Source of the DNA: Welwitschia mirabilis | Taxonomy: Eukaryota > Gnetophyta > Gnetopsida > Welwitschiales | DNA length: 64,000 nucleotides | Reading direction: 5' to 3' | Assembly (NCBI GenBank): GCA_051453625.1 | Contig: JBOZIK010000001.1 | Location: 245,636,686 to 245,700,685 of the forward strand | Shown here: positions 1-10,195 of the stretch, one piece after another | How positions within the stretch are numbered: the stretch's first letter is position 1 | How the letters are laid out: every line of letters begins with the position of its first letter | Made by a program: the position numbers and the translations under genes | The notes under the pieces: generated by a model | What the model was told of the DNA's origin: nothing | Seen by the model: the letters and a program-made list of their open reading frames with translations, nothing else | Database searches by the model: none

Positions 1-1330
1 CTCTTACATCTATAGCTTTATTTGATCTTAGTTTATTTATTTCTTTTATAGTTTCCTTTAATGATAAATATAATTTATTATTAAAAGGATGTCATGGCTC
101 TACATTTGTTTGATTTGTAAACAAAGTCTGATAGAGAGTTTGAACCTCTTTAAATGAGAAGTTATATCCTATTCTCTATTTATTATGAAATAACTTTCAA
201 AGACATTTTGACTCTATTCTTAACAAATGAAGGAGTTATACCTATATTTTACAAATGAAGTTTTTATTCTTATTATGAATTAAAATTTTATATGTTTCAA
301 TTACTTCTAGATGATTAGCTTAATGTTTAAGGGCTATTTGAGTTTCCTTTCATTGGTTATTAATCCATGTTTTCTTTTTGTACTATGAATTTTTCCTATG
401 TGATGAGCTATCACTAAAAGGAATTTTGCAATATTTCTAACATTCTTATATTTTCTTTAAATTTTAGATTAAAAGTCTTTTTTTAAGCTCATTAACTAAC
501 ATACAAGATTTTTTCTTATACACTAGAAAATGTGTCAAGTTACTATAATGGTAAGTAATAGAGTCTAGTGAAAGAATTTAATTAATTTAGAAATTACTTT
601 AAACTATTTAATGCTAAGAATCTAGAGGATATGCAAAGGAAATATCCTTTAGTTTTGGAAATTTATTGATTCCATTTATAATAACTACATTTAAATTTTG
701 TTCCCAAGTTTCTTCCGTTACAATTAGTTCCATTGTCATTTAAGGACTTTTTACATTCATCATTTGTTTCTTAATTCAAAAGACCTTGGAGATTCTATCT
801 TATAATTAAAATTTTATCAGTAGTAATTTGTGTGATTAAATCACTATAAATAAAAAAACTTTGCTTTTTGAATAAAATTAATAATATATATGTTTAGATC
901 TTGAAAAAGATAATCCCACAACAAACCTTTAATATTAAATTATGTAGCTTTACATGGACCAAAATAAAATAAGTCTAAAAAGAAAACTAATTTTTATTAA
1001 ATAATCTTGATCCATACATGTAATGTATTTTCATCTATGTTTTTCATCTAAATGTGATTTTCAAAATTAATATTGATTAGGATAGTTAAATCCTTGGATG
1101 GTCTTTCTCTTTATTCTTTTCTTTGATTTAGGAAATTCTCATTCTTTCAAGTTTCTATAATAGTTAAAATGTTAAAAGAATTAAAGAAATATATACCATG
1201 CAGAGCTTTAACTTTATCTACTACAAATCCTCGATAAAAATCCATATTAGAGAAGCTTTATACATTTCTTACGAAGTTATTTGAATACTTTGTCTACATA
1301 ATTACTATAATTCCTTTCACATTTAGAAAT
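1..1330. other. AT-rich stretch, nothing recognised
   Basis: No reading frame of useful length, no transposon motif and no RNA gene is visible on either strand. By eye only three CpG dinucleotides occur in the stretch. It is probably old repeat sequence decayed beyond recognition. Confidence 0.6.
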
Positions 1331-1430
1331 NNNNNNNNNNNNNNNNNNNNNNNNNNNNNNNNNNNNNNNNNNNNNNNNNNNNNNNNNNNNNNNNNNNNNN
1401 NNNNNNNNNNNNNNNNNNNNNNNNNNNNNN
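1331..1430. other. assembly gap, exactly 100 N
   Basis: A placeholder-length run of N. Unlike most other 100-N gaps here, the flanks show no duplicated sequence. Composition changes abruptly across it, from very AT-rich on the left to a moderately GC-rich segment on the right. Confidence 0.95.
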
Positions 1431-2030
1431 CCTCCCCCTTTAATCCTTTAAGTAGCCTTCTAATGTGTCCAAAAAAAAAGGCCTTGACTCCCCTAGAATT
1501 TAACCCTTGTTCATAAAAAATCTACTCATGCTTTCATCAGAATTCGTAGTGACCCCCAAATATTCAATGAAGATGTAGATGAAGCAGGTTTCCACTGGTG
1601 ATGTATTATCCTTAGGAGGGATGATAATCCCCTCTTAAGAAAGCAAAGTGGGGGGTTTGTCACAGATGATAAAGGAACTTAATTCAACATTAAGGCATGA
1701 CTTTGGAGCCAATTCTCAGCCATCGCATCTACTCAAGAAGCATCAAAGAGATAAAAGACCATTTTGGAGGGTGTGGTATAATCCTTCTTGCATCAATCCT
1801 TACTCCTAACATAATATAGTCTCATCCTATATACTTATCTATAGGCATTGCTCTGGGAAGTGAGAAGATCTTCAGTTGCAGGTCAAGGACAACCTCTGTT
1901 GAAGCCTATGCCACAGTCCTCCTGGGCAGCATAATGGGTAGTGAAGCACATGTTTACAACGTTCCTTAGAGCTTGGTAAAGAAAAAGCCACAAGTTTTTT
2001 TTTACAGCCCACAAATAATCTCTAGATCCA
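1431..2030. other. moderately GC-rich unassigned segment
   Basis: This segment is visibly richer in G and C than its surroundings and contains stretches that translate without stops for about 40 codons on the + strand (about 1848-1968, including VEAYATVLLGSIMGSEAHVY). A possible short intron-like interval ends in an AG just before this at about 1846. I do not recognise the protein. It could be a fragment of a captured or neighbouring host gene, or simply a younger repeat. Nothing else supports a gene. Confidence 0.3.
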
Positions 2031-2230
2031 GTATGTAATATTCATGAATGTATTCTTTTCTCCTTTAGTATGATCCATAGGACCCTGGTTTTACCTAGAT
2101 CTACTTCAGTTTCCCTTAAAACCTATTTCTTAGTTTAGAAGAATCTGACGTTATGACTAACTTTCAGGCTCTATGTATGAATATGTAATTTAAAGTTTCC
2201 AATAATGAAAACATCATAAATTTCATTAAA

Positions 2231-2536
2231 AAAGTTTACATCTTCTCAACTAGATGTAAGATATCTTTTATGTGATGAAAAACTAGAAAGAAATGGAGGA
2301 CACAAACTTCTAACATTGCTATTGTTTATGAATCAAAATAATTTAGAAATTAATTATAGGCAAATATATAATATTAATATGATTTGTCTTTCTAAGAGTA
2401 TAGAAATTTTAATAAAGTAGTAAGTATATTTTGATCCTAGGTTTCGTTGTATCTATTAGATAAAAATATTAAAGAAGAAAGAAAGAGAAAAGAAATAATA
2501 ATGCTTACTTAGGATAAGAGTGAAGAGGATGTCATA
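2231..2536 (+). repeat. 3' part of a 5' LTR (gypsy element A)
   Basis: This block is a direct repeat of 14610-14903, clearly similar though diverged; both copies share a run around AAGAAATGGAGGACA and a later TTAGGATAAGAGT. The repeat ends just before a tRNA-primer-site-like sequence at 2541, as expected for the end of a 5' LTR. The start of the LTR could not be found; it may be disrupted by the segment at 1431-2030 and the gap before it. Confidence 0.6.
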
Positions 2537-2540
2537 AAAC

Positions 2541-2552
2541 TAGTATTAAAGT
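2541..2552 (+). promoter_or_regulatory. decayed primer-binding site (initiator Met tRNA type)
   Basis: TAGTATTAAAGT resembles the usual plant retrotransposon primer-binding site TGGTATCAGAGC, with differences that are mainly G-to-A or C-to-T. It starts four bases after the end of the LTR repeat, which is the expected spacing. It orients element A on the + strand. Confidence 0.5.
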
Positions 2553-3526
2553 TCTAGGTTAACTTAAATGATACTTATGTTAAGCACTTATAAATTTATA
2601 AGAATGTAAATCAAATTAGATTTTTAACAAGCTTTCTCCTTAATAATTATAAATTTAGTAGTAATAACAAAACCTTAATTCCTAATAGCTATAAAGTTGA
2701 TTATATCCCTAACAGTCTTAAATCATGAGTAAAATCAATTATATCTCTAATAATACTAGATTCCAAGATAACTTCAACTCCTACATAATCATGAGTTTCA
2801 TCATATCCTTTAATACTCATGAATTCCATTATACCTCTAATTTTCATACAATCTAAATTTGTATTAAATTACATTTATATTAATTTCAATAATTATAAAG
2901 ATTACATTAATCATAATATTAGCATCTTAATAATCTTATAAGTCAACTATATTTGTGATATCTCTAAAGTATTCATAAGGTTAACTATAATCCCAACCCC
3001 TAGATGATGATTATGTTAATCATATTTATGATAATTCTAAATCCCTAAACAAACTAGAAAGGATGATGAATTCAAGTCATTAAAGACTTTATTACCTTAT
3101 AGCTATAAATGATAATCATTTAGAACAATTCAAATTATCTTAATAATTCAGGATAATGACTTTATATGATTCCTTAAAGAGCTTAACCTTTTGTAGAAAA
3201 AATCTATAAATACATAAAAAATACCTTATAATTAGTAACCTTGAAAGTAATCACATATCCAACCACGTTATTCATCTTAAATTATATGGTCAAATAACTT
3301 TATAGTGCAAACCCATATTCATAACTTGTAAATCTTATCTATTAAAAATAAAGAAAGGGGATAAACTTAATTAAATACTTTAAGATATAGATAAGGATTC
3401 ATCACATCATAATGATAACCATGTCCTTCCTAAGATTATAAAAATATTTCTAAGTTTAAACTTTAATGATATCTATACTATATCTAAATATAACATCATG
3501 AAAATTTCCTCTTCTTTTAGATGCCT
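2553..3526 (+). other. leader / pre-gag region of element A, no gene seen
   Basis: AT-rich sequence between the primer site and the gag relic. No open frame or motif is visible. Position suggests the 5' untranslated leader and possibly the start of gag. Confidence 0.4.
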
Positions 3527-4082
3527 TGTCATCATTAATGAAACCTTAAAGTTAGGTTAGTTATACTAAGTAATTAAAATCAAGAGAATTTATAAGAGAA
3601 TTAGCAATCTAATGATGGAAATTAATCCTCATTCAACCTTAATCCAGAAGCATTAATGAATACCTTAATGTTATTCCTATCAAAAATAGTAAATCAAGGT
3701 CAAAACCCATAAGTAAATAATGGTATCAATCAATCTAAGGAAGTGGGTATGAGGAAATAAATTCAAATGTTTATTAAGCTAAATTAATTAAAGTTTGTAG
3801 TAGATTTATATCCTTCCAAATCTGAAGCATGTAAAAGTGATGTTGAAAAAATTATAGGTATATTAGGATGTGATGAATATGAAAAGGCTTCCTTAGTTAC
3901 TTATATGTTATAAGGAGAAGCTAATCTATAGTGGGGAAAAAAATGACCAAATTAGGATATTTACAACTTTCATGAAGGAAATTCGAGTACATATTTAAGG
4001 AGAAGTACATTAACAAGTTCTATATTCACTAGAAGGTTACAAAATTCTACAACCTAAGATAAGCCAATAATGTAACTGTAGC
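3527..4082 (+). repeat. duplicated block, left copy (gap at 4083)
   Basis: About 555 bp that recur at 4183-4737 with scattered substitutions (roughly 5-8% by eye). The left copy stops at the gap and the right copy starts right after it. This is the pattern of two overlapping contig ends left unmerged. Confidence 0.9.
3745..4082 (+). pseudogene. gypsy gag (capsid) relic, left copy
   Basis: A + strand frame reads GDLYPSKSEACKSDV and then a stretch containing DEYEKAS, with in-frame TAA stops. This corresponds to the N-terminal capsid part of plant Ty3/gypsy Gag, the region around a conserved AEAWL motif; here the Trp-Leu codons of that motif are lost (EACKS instead of EAWLS). The sequence repeats after the gap at 4083, where the motif is better preserved. 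Gag would form the virus-like particle. The relic is dead: several stops are present, mostly TAA/TAG where Gln codons are expected. Confidence 0.65.
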
Positions 4083-4182
4083 NNNNNNNNNNNNNNNNNN
4101 NNNNNNNNNNNNNNNNNNNNNNNNNNNNNNNNNNNNNNNNNNNNNNNNNNNNNNNNNNNNNNNNNNNNNNNNNNNNNNNNNN
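4083..4182. other. assembly gap, exactly 100 N, flanked by duplicates
   Basis: The left flank 3527-4082 and right flank 4183-4737 are two versions of the same sequence, ending and starting exactly at the N run. Confidence 0.95.
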
Positions 4183-4737
4183 TGTCATCAGCAGTTAAAC
4201 CTTAAAGTCGGGTCAGTAATACAAAGCAATCAACATCAATAGAATTTATAAGAGAATTAGCAATCTAACAATGGAAATTAATCCTCATTCAACCTTAATC
4301 CAAAAGTATTAATGAATACCTTCATGCTATTCCTATAAAAAATAGTAAATCAAGGTCAAAACCCATAAGTAAATAATGGTATAAATCAACCTAAGGAAGT
4401 GGGTATGAGGAAATTAATTTAAATGTTTATTAAGCCAAATTAATTAAAGTTTATAGGAGATTTATATCCTTCCAAAGCTGAAGCATGGCTAAGTGATGTT
4501 TTAAAAATTATAGGTATTTTAGGATATGATGAATATGAAAAGGCTTCCTTAGCTACTCAATTGTTATAAGGAGAAGCTAATTTATAGTGGGAAAATAATG
4601 ACCAAATTAGGATATTTACAACTTTCATGGAGGAAATTTGAGCACATATTTAAGGAAAGGTACATTAACAAGTTCTATATTCACTAGAAGGTTACAAAAT
4701 TCTACAACATAAGACAAGCCAATAATGTGATTGTAGC
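4183..4737 (+). repeat. duplicated block, right copy
   Basis: Second version of 3527-4082. It continues smoothly into 4738-4895, which the left copy lacks because it is cut by the gap. Confidence 0.9.
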
Positions 4738-4895
4738 ATCTCATAATTGTAAATTTGTACAATTCTTAAGATGTGTGTCACATATACATCTAGATGAAGA
4801 AGCTAAAGCAAATATGTTTATTGATACTCTTATTCCTTCTGTTGCTACCATAGTATGTTTCAACCTAAGAGTCTAGCATAGGTTGTAAAAAAGGC
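4400..4895 (+). pseudogene. gypsy gag (capsid) relic, right copy
   Basis: Around 4456-4510 the + strand reads GDLYPSKAEAWLSDVLKI, followed by DEYEKASLATQLL, a stop, and GEANL. The AEAWL motif and the small-polar-Gly-Glu-Ala segment that follows are characteristic of plant Ty3/gypsy capsid. Downstream, in-frame TAG/TAA stops appear where Gln or Trp codons are expected. It belongs with the zinc-knuckle and protease relics at 5198 and 5380, giving the order gag, knuckle, protease of a gypsy element on the + strand. Identification as gypsy is firm; the exact lineage is not. Confidence 0.7.
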
Positions 4896-5197
4896 AAAGA
4901 TAGTAGAAAAACACTAGCAAAGATAATAAGAAATTAAGAAAAAATTCCCCCATGGGGGCATATCCTTAAGGGAAATTAATTACAAATGTCTTATCAAAAC
5001 AAGAATTAGCACTTTAAAAAAATAATTTTAGTAGTAGTAATAGTAGAAATAGGAATTTTAATTAAGTAAAGTAGACTCTATTAAAAACAAATTAAAATAT
5101 TCCTAGTTAAAGCTATCCAAGTAATTAACCTCAGAGATCTAACTTCCAATATACTCTTAGTTAGTATCATTACTAGAACTAGTATAATGTATATCAC

Positions 5198-5240
5198 TGC
5201 TACTATTGTAAAGGAAATCATAGTGTAAAAGAATTTTCAT
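5198..5240 (+). pseudogene. gag zinc-knuckle remnant
   Basis: The + strand reads CYYCKGNHSVKEF. This is a CCHC nucleic-acid-binding knuckle in which one spacer residue is missing between the second Cys and the His, and the last Cys is Phe. In the duplicate at about 5970-6010 both leading Cys codons are also lost. The position between capsid and protease is as expected for a gypsy Gag-Pol. Confidence 0.55.
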
Positions 5241-5374
5241 TATGTAATAAAGATCTTTTCAGATAACAACTAGAAAATCCTCAAGGATGAAGAAGTATTC
5301 CTCAAATAATAGTGCAACTTCAAGCAACAGTAGGTAATCAAGGGATGTAATTTTAAAGCTTTATCATAGAAGGT

Positions 5375-5570
5375 AAGGACTTTATTAATAATAAAAAAGT
5401 AATTAATTTATTTAATTATGAAGCAATAAATTGCTTTATATCTCCTAGAATTCTTGTAAGAGAAAATTATGTTGTGCTCCAATTGAGGGATGTATAGAAT
5501 TAGCAAATGAATCTATTGTTCCATCTAGAGCTTTGATAAGGTTAAGGAAACCTTCTTAATCATTTAAATA
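5375..5570 (+). pseudogene. retroviral-type aspartic protease relic, left copy
   Basis: The frame reads FNYEAINCFISPRILV. The Phe/Ile-Ser pattern after the active-site triad matches plant gypsy proteases, but the catalytic Asp-Ser/Thr-Gly triad has become Asn-Tyr-Glu, so it cannot be active. The relic is cut by the gap at 5571. The better-preserved duplicate is at 6136. Confidence 0.6.
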
Positions 5571-5670
5571 NNNNNNNNNNNNNNNNNNNNNNNNNNNNNN
5601 NNNNNNNNNNNNNNNNNNNNNNNNNNNNNNNNNNNNNNNNNNNNNNNNNNNNNNNNNNNNNNNNNNNNNN
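5571..5670. other. assembly gap, exactly 100 N, flanked by duplicates
   Basis: Flanks 4896-5570 and 5671-6325 are versions of one sequence. Confidence 0.95.
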
Positions 5671-6325
5671 AAAGATAGTAGAACAAAACTAGTAAAGACA
5701 ATAAGAAATTAAGAAAAGAATTCCCCCATGAGGGCATATCCTTAAGGGAAATCAATTAGAAATGTCTTATCAAAATAAGAATTAGCACTTTAAAAAAATA
5801 ATCTTAGAAGTAGTAATAGTAGAAATAGGAATTTTAATTAACTAAAGCAGACTCTATTCAAAATAAATTAAAATATTCCTAGTTAAAGCTATCCACGTAA
5901 TTAACCTCAGAGATCTAACTTCCAACAAACTCCTAGTTAGTATCATTACTAGGACTAGTATAATGGATATCACTACTACTATTTTAAGGGAAATCATAGT
6001 GTAAAAGAATTTCCATTATGTAATAAAGATATTTTTAGATAACACCTAGAAAATCCTCAACTAATAGTACAACTTCGAGCAGCAGTAGGTAATCAAGGGA
6101 TGCAATTTTAAAGCTTTATCATAGAAGGTAAGGATTTGCCAAATAATAAAAAAGTAATTATTAGATTTAATTATGAAGTAATACATTACTTTACATCTCC
6201 TAGAATTCTTGTAAGAGAAAAATTATGTTGTGCTCCAATTGAGGGATGCACAGAATTAGCAAATGGATCTATAGTTACATCTAGAGCTTTGATAAGGTTA
6301 GAAAACCTTTTTAATCATTTAAATA
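5671..6325 (+). repeat. duplicated block, right copy
   Basis: Second version of 4896-5570, with a deletion of about 20 bp relative to it. Confidence 0.9.
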
Positions 6326-6330
6326 AATAA
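6136..6330 (+). pseudogene. aspartic protease relic, right copy
   Basis: A 64-codon stop-free stretch contains RFNYEVIHYFTSPRILV and then CTELANGSIVTS. The second motif is typical of the stretch following the active site in plant gypsy proteases. The active-site triad again reads Asn-Tyr-Glu instead of Asp-Ser/Thr-Gly, so both versions share the inactivating change, which therefore predates their divergence. The reading frame stops at 6328; the natural continuation (the post-protease segment) appears 4.6 kb away at 10951, which suggests that an insertion splits the element here. Confidence 0.65.
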
Positions 6331-6554
6331 TTAGATATTAGAAATTTAACAATAATAAATAACTTTAGTTTAAGTTGTTAAAAATAATAGCATTTGTAAT
6401 AAAAGTAATACTAAAATTAAAAGTATTTGCATGATATTACTTTAGAATTTATTAAAAGAATAACTTCGAGTTATTACCCTTATCAGTTAAGTTTAAAGAT
6501 TCAGTTAATCATGGAAATTACTATTTCTTATGTATGCTTTTCTATTAATATAAT

Positions 6555-6776
6555 TTAACATTGGATTACTTGAATTATCTTTGGAAATTAATTACAACTT
6601 GATATAGATTTCTTTCAATTATATCTTATTTATGTAATAGTGATTGAATGTGATTTAAAAAAATTGCTCATGTTATTTATCTCATGTAGTTTAATTTATT
6701 TGTCAGATATTATTATATTATTATTCACACCCAGTGGCTAGACTTGGAAAGGAAGGGTAAAGGAATCCTAAACTAC
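6555..6776 (+). repeat. duplicated block, left copy (gap at 6777)
   Basis: About 222 bp repeated at 6877-7099 with scattered substitutions; the match ends exactly at the gap. Confidence 0.9.
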
Positions 6777-6876
6777 NNNNNNNNNNNNNNNNNNNNNNNN
6801 NNNNNNNNNNNNNNNNNNNNNNNNNNNNNNNNNNNNNNNNNNNNNNNNNNNNNNNNNNNNNNNNNNNNNNNNNNNN
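6777..6876. other. assembly gap, exactly 100 N, flanked by duplicates
   Basis: Flanks 6555-6776 and 6877-7099 are versions of one sequence. Confidence 0.95.
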
Positions 6877-7099
6877 TTAACATTGGATTACTTGACTTAT
6901 CTTTGAAAATTAATTACAGCTTGATATAGATTTCTTTCAGTTATATCTTATCTATGTAATAGTGATGAAATGTGATCTAAACGATATTACTCATGTTATT
7001 TATATCATGTAGTTTAATTTATTTCTCAGTTATTATTATATTATTGTTTACACCCAGTGGCTAGACTTGGAAAGGAAGGGTTAAGGAATTCTAAACTAC
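6877..7099 (+). repeat. duplicated block, right copy
   Basis: Second version of 6555-6776. No coding content recognised in it or in the adjoining 7100-7191. Confidence 0.9.
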
Positions 7100-7191
7100 T
7101 TGTAGAAATCTAAACCTTACTTTCAGTCTTACTATTAGTTCTTTACTATAAATACTTAAATCCTCCTTGCTATTAGAGTCATACGTTACAA

Positions 7192-7578
7192 CTTAATTAT
7201 GTGGATCTTGATTCAAATATGAGTACTTTGGATTTTCACTAAGAATAGGTGTGGACCTCAACCTTCTTTGTAAATACTTGTATGACTTATTCTTATATAT
7301 CCTTGCATTGTTTTATTTTTTTTTGCATGTATTTGTATTTGGCAAAAGTCATATGAATGCAATATTCTTGTGTTATTATGTGCGTGCTGAAGTTTTCATA
7401 AAATCTTATAGTCTTCTATTAATATCTTATGAGAGTCTTATAGGAGTTTGTATAGTTTATGTTTTATGTGAGCTAGTGAGTCCTAAGCTATGTTTTTATT
7501 AACTATTATAACTAAGTCCTATTGACTAGCCTTTTGTAAGCCATGCATATGATTACCTTGTCTGACTGTTTACCTATG
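7192..7578 (+). repeat. duplicated block, left copy (gap at 7579)
   Basis: 387 bp repeated at 7679-8063. A stop-free frame of 83 codons (7251-7502) is present in this copy and a 72-codon one in the other. The hydrophobic, Tyr/Leu-rich translation resembles chance reading of T-rich DNA, so I do not call a gene. Confidence 0.9.
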
Positions 7579-7678
7579 NNNNNNNNNNNNNNNNNNNNNN
7601 NNNNNNNNNNNNNNNNNNNNNNNNNNNNNNNNNNNNNNNNNNNNNNNNNNNNNNNNNNNNNNNNNNNNNNNNNNNNNN
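7579..7678. other. assembly gap, exactly 100 N, flanked by duplicates
   Basis: Flanks 7192-7578 and 7679-8063 are versions of one sequence. Confidence 0.95.
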
Positions 7679-8063
7679 CTTGATTGTGTGGATCTTGATT
7701 CAAATAGGAGTACTTTGGATTTTTACTAAGAATAGGTATGGAACTCAACCTTCTTTGTAAATAATTATATGACTTATTCTTATATATCCTTGCATGGTTT
7801 GATTTTCTTTCATGTATTTGTATATAGCAAAAATCATATGAATGTAATATTCTTATGTTATCATGTGCATGCTGAAGTTTTCATAAAATCTTATAGTCTT
7901 CTATTAATATCTTGTGAGAGTCTTCTAGGAGTTTATATAGTCTATGTTTCATGTAAGCTAGTGAATCCTAAGCTATGTCGTTGTTAACTATTATAACTGA
8001 GTCCTATTGACTAGCCTTTTGTAAGTCATGCATATGATTATCTTGTCTGACCATTGACCTATG
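7679..8063 (+). repeat. duplicated block, right copy
   Basis: Second version of 7192-7578, ending at TGACCTATG. Confidence 0.9.
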
Positions 8064-8930
8064 TTGTGTAATATTAAATTATGAAATTTAAAACTAGTCA
8101 AGGTAACCATCTATATAAACTTTAGAGAGTGTAACTTTCTATTGGGAGTGTCAAGGCATTGGGATCAGACTGCCAAATCAAAAAGGGGAGGTATGTGCAT
8201 AACTTATATAATTAATACCCCCTTCTGACAGGGTGCATTTGGATTATTGGAACATATATTATGGACAACTGTAACGAAATTAACATAAACTGATGAAAGG
8301 TCTTGGTTATCTCTCCTTGATGTGTAATCTTGTATCTTATTTTGAAGCCCTTTTTTCCTCCCTATTCCTTATCGTGGCCCATACTCAGAACTGTAATGGA
8401 ATATAGTTCTCACACCATCTATGCATGTGCAAAAACAAATGCAAGCAATGATGCAGGAAAGAGCTAGCGATTGCTAATTAGGTATCATCTCTGTGTTGCT
8501 TTAGTTATTATATAGATGTTATGTGATCAATATATACTTTAGTTACCACTTTTGCATGTTTATCATATGTACTTTGATAGATGAAACTGACAATTTTCGA
8601 TTGTTATGTTATAGTTGTATAAAACAAACAGTTCTCCTTTTCCTTAAAGATTATAGCTATTTGTGAATCTTTCATTGATTTATTGTTCTTTCTTGAAGAT
8701 AAGATATTTATTCTTTTATTTCAGTTAATTATAGTAAATTGCTTGATGTGATGTAGATAATTTATCATGTTTTAATCATGTTATTGTTTAAACATAAAAA
8801 AATGTTTTGTTATTCTTCAAAAGTCACAGAAATGTATATGATTAAAGATGATTAATATTAGTTGTGATCAAAAAAACTTTAGCTTATGACAAGTGTTAAC
8901 TATTTATTTAATAGTTGCTAACTTGATCAT
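8064..8930. other. intergenic or insertion sequence, nothing recognised
   Basis: Moderately AT-rich, with a less decayed look between 8150 and 8470. No open frame, transposon motif or RNA gene is visible. Confidence 0.45.
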
Positions 8931-9010
8931 AGCTTTAGTCTAATGATTAGGTCAAGTGAAAGTTAAACTAGAGGTTAAGAGTTCAATTTTCCTAAGTGCA
9001 ACTTTTATGC
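8931..9010 (+). mobile_element. possible tRNA-derived SINE fragment
   Basis: TAGTCTAATGATTAGG (8936-8951) resembles an RNA polymerase III A box. GAGTTCAATTTTCC (about 8979-8992), about 30 bases later, resembles a B box in which CpG and C positions have decayed. The spacing and order suit a tRNA-related SINE head. There is no clear A-tail or target-site duplication, so this is tentative. Confidence 0.35.
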
Positions 9011-9219
9011 CCAAACTCCTATAACTAAAGATTAGATCAATGTTAATAACAAATTTGCTTTTGTACTGGCACATTTATTTGTATATTACATTATCATCTC
9101 ATTGCGTAAGTCGAGTTGACATCTATTAGTAAATTAAATCGTCAACTTATTAATCAGTCATTCTTCTGCATCTATCATATGGCTTTCACCTTACATCATA
9201 TATTAATCCATCTACATAT

Positions 9220-9252
9220 TCTCTCTCTCTCTCTCTCTCCCTCCCCCCCACA
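9220..9252 (+). repeat. (CT)n microsatellite with C run
   Basis: About twenty bases of pure CT dinucleotide followed by a C-rich tail. It marks the left edge of the C/T-rich island. Confidence 0.9.
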
Positions 9253-9617
9253 TGAGAACCACCGGCGAACTCTATTCGCGTCTCTCTTTTCTTCTCTCTT
9301 TTCAGGTGTTTTCTATGGTAGCTGCTGCAAATCGCACCTCAACATGGCCTCCCTTCTGCATTTGCCTTTGCCTTTGTAGTGTGTCTCCTGCCTCCATTCC
9401 TGCTCGTATCACAGCTGCCCCATGCTTCCCCCTTGCGTCCGCTCCATGCCACCCCTACTTGGCTCTCCATGTCTGTCGTCTTCTTTGTCTTCGCCTCCCT
9501 TTACTGTCTATGCCTTACCATGCCTGGCTCTTCTCTACACATCGTCACCTCCCCTCTGCTACTGTGATGCAGCATGCCCGACACTGTCCCTGTCCATCTT
9601 ATGCACTATTTACTATG

Positions 9618-9717
9618 NNNNNNNNNNNNNNNNNNNNNNNNNNNNNNNNNNNNNNNNNNNNNNNNNNNNNNNNNNNNNNNNNNNNNNNNNNNNNNNNNNN
9701 NNNNNNNNNNNNNNNNN
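9618..9717. other. assembly gap, exactly 100 N
   Basis: Lies inside the C/T-rich island. No duplicated flanks were seen here. Confidence 0.95.
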
Positions 9718-10195
9718 CCTTGCCACCACGCATTCTCCCTCCTCCATGCGTCATCTTCCCTTCCAATGCACCTTAACCCCTGCCTCTCAATTGGTCCTCA
9801 CGTGTTTTCGCACTGGCATATTCTTCACCTCCCATCTATGCCTGAGCTTGCGTCGTTCCTCCCATTCTACGTTGTTCGTCTGTTTGTCCTACTTCGTGCA
9901 CCTTCATCTCCATTGCCATAATGTTCTTATGCTCTCCTCGGTCCACATCCACACTCATTCACACTCACCATGGCTGTCTGCGGATTCCCTCTGTGTGCCC
10001 CTCTTCTCTCATATCTCAGTGTTGTGCGCCTCTCCTTCTTCACTCGTCTAACGCAGTCTCCTCACCATCCACCTATGCGTTTTGTATCCTCTTCTTTTTG
10101 CTTGTATGCCTTTTCCTAGTGTTTTACATTCATTTCATACTAACACAATCTTCGGTCGATGTAGTAGCTTCGACTTTAAGTTATTTTATTTAAGA

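Larger units (their letters stand above)
4896..5570 (+). repeat. duplicated block, left copy (gap at 5571)
   Basis: 675 bp that recur at 5671-6325 (655 bp). Besides substitutions, the left copy carries about 20 extra bases near 5283-5304 (beginning GGATGAAGAAG) that are absent from the right copy. The match ends at the gap edge. Confidence 0.9.
9216..10195 (+). other. C/T-rich island with retained CpG
   Basis: A compositional island of about 1 kb, interrupted by a 100-N gap. The + strand is rich in C and T, and about thirty CpG sites can be counted, against a handful per kilobase outside. Long stop-free frames exist in all three + frames at once (for example 9422-10051 and 9252-9776). This is what a purine-poor strand gives by chance, because all stop codons need A or G. 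The translations are Ser/Pro/Leu-rich without any recognised domain. It could be a young insertion, an LTR leader or the exposed 5' end of a gene. I do not call a coding sequence. Confidence 0.6.

Noticed and set aside
1431-2030. Two-exon gene with a short intron
   Set aside because: A GT...AG interval near 1767-1846 and a 40-codon open piece after it suggested exons, but upstream frames contain stops and no protein family is recognised; kept only as an unassigned segment.
7251-7987. Paired 83- and 72-codon + strand frames
   Set aside because: They are the two versions of one gap-flanking duplicate. Hydrophobic Tyr/Leu/Phe-rich translation is typical of T-rich DNA and no family is seen.
9252-10193. 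Several overlapping long open frames in the C/T-rich island
   Set aside because: All three + frames are open together because the strand is poor in purines; translations are Ser/Pro/Leu-rich, span a 100-N gap and show no domain.
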